From assembly GCA_905215665.1 (NCBI GenBank), contig CAJMQR010000056.1, positions 1-7,584 on the forward strand: a DNA stretch of 7,584 bases, written 5' to 3'. Under the pieces are notes generated by a model. That model saw only the letters and a program-made list of their open reading frames with translations, did not search any database and was not told the DNA's origin. The position numbers and the translations under genes were made by a program. Shown in pieces: positions 5,752 through 7,584 of this stretch (position 1 is its first letter; the number at the start of each line of letters is the position of its first letter). Origin of the DNA: an uncultured bacterium (GTDB lineage: Bacteria > Bacillota > Clostridia > Oscillospirales > Oscillospiraceae).

Positions 5752-6746
5752 TTGTCATACTTCCTTCTGTACACTTTTTTCTGGGAGGGAAGCTGCTTCT
5801 TCTCTCCGCTCTCGTAAGCCGCGATGATCTGCTGCACCAGCGCGTGGCGCACCACATCGCTGGCGGTCAGGCGGCAGATGGCAATGTCCGGAATGTTCTC
5901 CAGAATCCGCACCGCATCCTTCAGGCCGCTGACTTTGTCCGAAGGGAGGTCGATCTGCGTCACGTCGCCCGTAATCACGATTTTGGAGCCGAAGCCGAGG
6001 CGGGTCAGGAACATTTTCATCTGTTCCTTTGTGGTGTTCTGCGCCTCGTCGAGAATGATAAAGCTGTCGTCCAGCGTGCGGCCGCGCATATAGGCCAGGG
6101 GCGCAACCTCAATGTTGCCCCGCTCCAGATATTTTTGATAGGTCTCCGCGCCCAGCATGTCGTAAAGCGCGTCGTAAAGGGGCCGCAGGTATGGGTCAAC
6201 CTTGTTTTGCAGGTCGCCGGGCAGGAAGCCGAGACGTTCTCCCGCCTCGACCGCAGGGCGTGTCAGGATGATGCGGTTGACCGTCTTTTCCCGGAAGGCC
6301 GCGACCGCGGCGGCGACAGCCAGATAGGTCTTGCCCGTACCGGCCGGCCCGACGCCTATCGTGATGGTGTTTTTCCGGATTGCTTTCATATAGCGCTGCT
6401 GTCCCAGTGTTTTCGCCTTGACCGGACGCCCCTTTGCCGTGATGCAGACCACATCCTTGGCCATCTCGGAGATCTTGTCGTCATTGCCGCTGGAGACGAG
6501 ATCAATCAGATAGCGCACCTTCTGTTCGTCTATGACCTCACCCTTCGCCGCCAGCGTCAGCAGCCCCTCGATGGCACGCGCTCCCCTGTCCACCGCTTCT
6601 TCGTCGCCGGAAATTTTCAGTTCTGTTCCGCGGTTGGTGATCCTGACACCGTAGGTCTGCTCGATCCGCTTGATATTTTCGTCGAAGGAGCCGAACACGT
6701 TGATGATCTGTTCGATTCTCTCGGCGTTGATGCTTCGCTCACTCAT
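5748..6746 (-). CDS. phoH: PhoH-like P-loop NTPase (YbeZ/PhoH family)
   Basis: PhoH/YbeZ proteins are cytoplasmic P-loop ATPases of the helicase superfamily 1-like type. They are thought to work on RNA with YbeY in rRNA processing. From ATG at 6744-6746 the product has 332 residues, close to the family norm. An N-terminal KH-like region (about 1-95) precedes the ATPase domain. That domain has Walker A GPAGTGKT (133-140), LTRPAVEAGERLGFLPG (161-177), MRGRTL (220-225), Walker B IILDEAQN (230-237) and ITGDVTQIDLP (258-268). AGGAG stands 6 nt before this ATG. The frame stays open 15 codons further upstream, but that part lies inside yqfD and has no ribosome binding site I can see. It overlaps yqfD by 8 nt and ybeY by 4 nt. 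Confidence 0.96.
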   Translation of the reverse strand: MSERSINAERIEQIINVFGSFDENIKRIEQTYGVRITNRGTELKISGDEEAVDRGARAIEGLLTLAAKGEVIDEQKVRYLIDLVSSGNDDKISEMAKDVVCITAKGRPVKAKTLGQQRYMKAIRKNTITIGVGPAGTGKTYLAVAAAVAAFREKTVNRIILTRPAVEAGERLGFLPGDLQNKVDPYLRPLYDALYDMLGAETYQKYLERGNIEVAPLAYMRGRTLDDSFIILDEAQNTTKEQMKMFLTRLGFGSKIVITGDVTQIDLPSDKVSGLKDAVRILENIPDIAICRLTASDVVRHALVQQIIAAYESGEKKQLPSQKKVYRRKYDK

Positions 6747-7584
6747 AGTGTTCTCCTTTGTATAGTTCCTCCACAGGGACGAGCCGTGCAATCATCTCAC
6801 GGCAGGCGCTCTCCACATGCAGGGCATACATGCCGTTCGTCCGCAGGAGGGATGAATTCGTCTGCTGAATCTCCCCCGCAGTCATGGACTCCTTCGTCAT
6901 TCGCCGCCACGCCTCCAGCAGGAGCTTTTCCGCGGAGGCGGAATCCGTTTCACGCTCTGTCAGCTCATATTCCCGGTAGATCGCCGTCTCCAGACGGATC
7001 GGAAATGTATACCCGCCCGGAAGCGACAATATCTTCTCGTTTATCATTTTATCACAATTCCCTATGGGAATTCCACTGTTTCCCGATAAATTTATTCTTT
7101 TTCTTCCGACGGTCAGCGTTCTCTGTGTCCAAACGCGCCCCGTATAGCGTTTCACAAACTCCGTTTCCGGCGTCACGACCGTTCCGGTGTGCCAGGTGCG
7201 GGCATAAATTTCCGCGTTTGCGCAGACCGCGCGCACCTTCAGACCGTAATCCTCATAGCCCGACACCAGTAGCTGTCCCTTACTGACCGTCTGTCCAACA
7301 GCGCACAGCTTCATTCCCTCCAGAACCGACACCTCCGTCAGCACGCCCTCGCGCGCGGCAACAACATTCGCCACGCGGTACTGCGGGCGTTCCGGCTTTG
7401 GCGTGCTGCGCTCCGTGACAAGTATGTGCAGGCAGCCGCCGCTGCGGTTTGCCGCCAGCCAGGAGAGCTTCGGCAGAAGATTCAGCATTTGGTGCTTGGT
7501 GAGCTGGGAGTCAATGTCCGGCCCCCAGGCGCCCGGCCGGATGCCCAGCTCCTCCAGCGCGCGCAGAATCTCCTCCTCGTGCAG
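6739..7584 (-). CDS. yqfD: Sporulation protein YqfD family, C-terminal part, cut by the window edge
   Basis: YqfD belongs to the stage IV sporulation protein-like family found in spore-forming Firmicutes, just upstream of phoH. Its molecular role is not established. The open frame enters from the right edge and gives 281 residues with no start in the window; full-length members are about 380-400. The visible part reads ELGIRPGAWGPDID near the edge, then KLSWLAANRSGGCLHILVTE. A segment typical of the family, NVVAAREGVLTEVSVLEGMK, follows with VGQTVSKGQLLVSGYED behind it. The part with the membrane segment is expected upstream, outside the window. The first methionine here (7486-7488) is internal. 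The 3' end overlaps phoH by 8 nt and contains its ribosome binding site. A stretch near 7037-7105 is much richer in A/T than the rest. The gene suggests the organism or its ancestors formed spores. Confidence 0.9.
   Translation of the reverse strand: MHEEEILRALEELGIRPGAWGPDIDSQLTKHQMLNLLPKLSWLAANRSGGCLHILVTERSTPKPERPQYRVANVVAAREGVLTEVSVLEGMKLCAVGQTVSKGQLLVSGYEDYGLKVRAVCANAEIYARTWHTGTVVTPETEFVKRYTGRVWTQRTLTVGRKRINLSGNSGIPIGNCDKMINEKILSLPGGYTFPIRLETAIYREYELTERETDSASAEKLLLEAWRRMTKESMTAGEIQQTNSSLLRTNGMYALHVESACREMIARLVPVEELYKGEHYE
6753..6757 (-). promoter_or_regulatory. Ribosome binding site that sets the phoH start
   Basis: Minus-strand AGGAG lies inside the last codons of yqfD, 6 nt before the ATG at 6744-6746. 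It supports the 332-residue PhoH rather than the longer open frame beginning at 6791. Confidence 0.85.

Noticed and set aside
5233..5817. 194-codon plus-strand open frame opposite ybeY
   Set aside because: It lies opposite an intact YbeY with its full metal-binding motif, and its product shows no recognisable feature.
6747..6791. 15-codon upstream extension of phoH
   Set aside because: It lies inside yqfD without a visible ribosome binding site, while the ATG at 6744-6746 has AGGAG 6 nt upstream.
5844..7286. 480-codon plus-strand open frame opposite phoH and yqfD
   Set aside because: It is in register with phoH and simply continues into the yqfD region. No domain is visible and both sense genes are well supported.
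1..7584. CRISPR array, insertion sequence, tRNA, rRNA or phage genes
   Set aside because: I saw no regularly spaced repeats, no transposase motifs, no tRNA-like folds and no break in the conserved housekeeping gene order.

Overview
The window is a compact run of bacterial housekeeping genes, all on the minus strand and transcribed from right to left. In transcription order it holds: the 3' part of yqfD (cut by the right edge), phoH, ybeY, era, a tiny yqzL-type gene, recO, mutS2, an HPr-family phosphocarrier gene, and the 5' part of uvrC (cut by the left edge). The order yqfD-phoH-...-ybeY-...-era-yqzL-recO is the Bacillus/Clostridia arrangement. The sequence is fairly GC-rich by eye, uses strong AGGAG-type ribosome binding sites, and carries a YqfD sporulation-family gene. 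This suggests a GC-rich member of the Clostridia, probably Oscillospiraceae/Ruminococcaceae-like. That placement rests on recalled family patterns, not on a search.

Right part (about 4000-7584): yqfD, phoH and ybeY are packed with 4-8 nt overlaps and are probably translationally coupled. A 137-nt gap with one doubtful 39-codon open frame separates ybeY from era. A 28-residue YqzL-like gene with a consensus Shine-Dalgarno sequence lies between era and recO. Compared with Bacillus subtilis, yqfF (pgpH) is missing between phoH and ybeY, and dgkA and cdd are missing between ybeY and era. PhoH, YbeY and Era are linked to 16S rRNA maturation and 30S subunit assembly, so this part reads as a ribosome-biogenesis operon.

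Middle (873-4000): recO and mutS2 overlap by an ATGA junction. RecO serves recombinational repair. MutS2 is a MutS-type ATPase with a C-terminal Smr domain, known both for anti-recombination and for splitting collided ribosomes. It could therefore fit either theme of the cluster.

Left part (1-872): an apparently self-contained HPr gene has a near-consensus extended -10 promoter just after the mutS2 stop, a hairpin near the predicted 5' end of its mRNA, a good ribosome binding site and an intrinsic terminator. Its active-site loop departs from the HARPA consensus while His15 and Ser46 are kept. The UvrC start codon follows only about 20 nt after the terminator's T-tract.

I see no mobile element, CRISPR array, tRNA or rRNA, and no clearly new multi-gene system. 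The points most worth a second look are the variant HPr, the terminator/uvrC junction, the tiny YqzL gene, the open frame between ybeY and era, and the shortened gene order.
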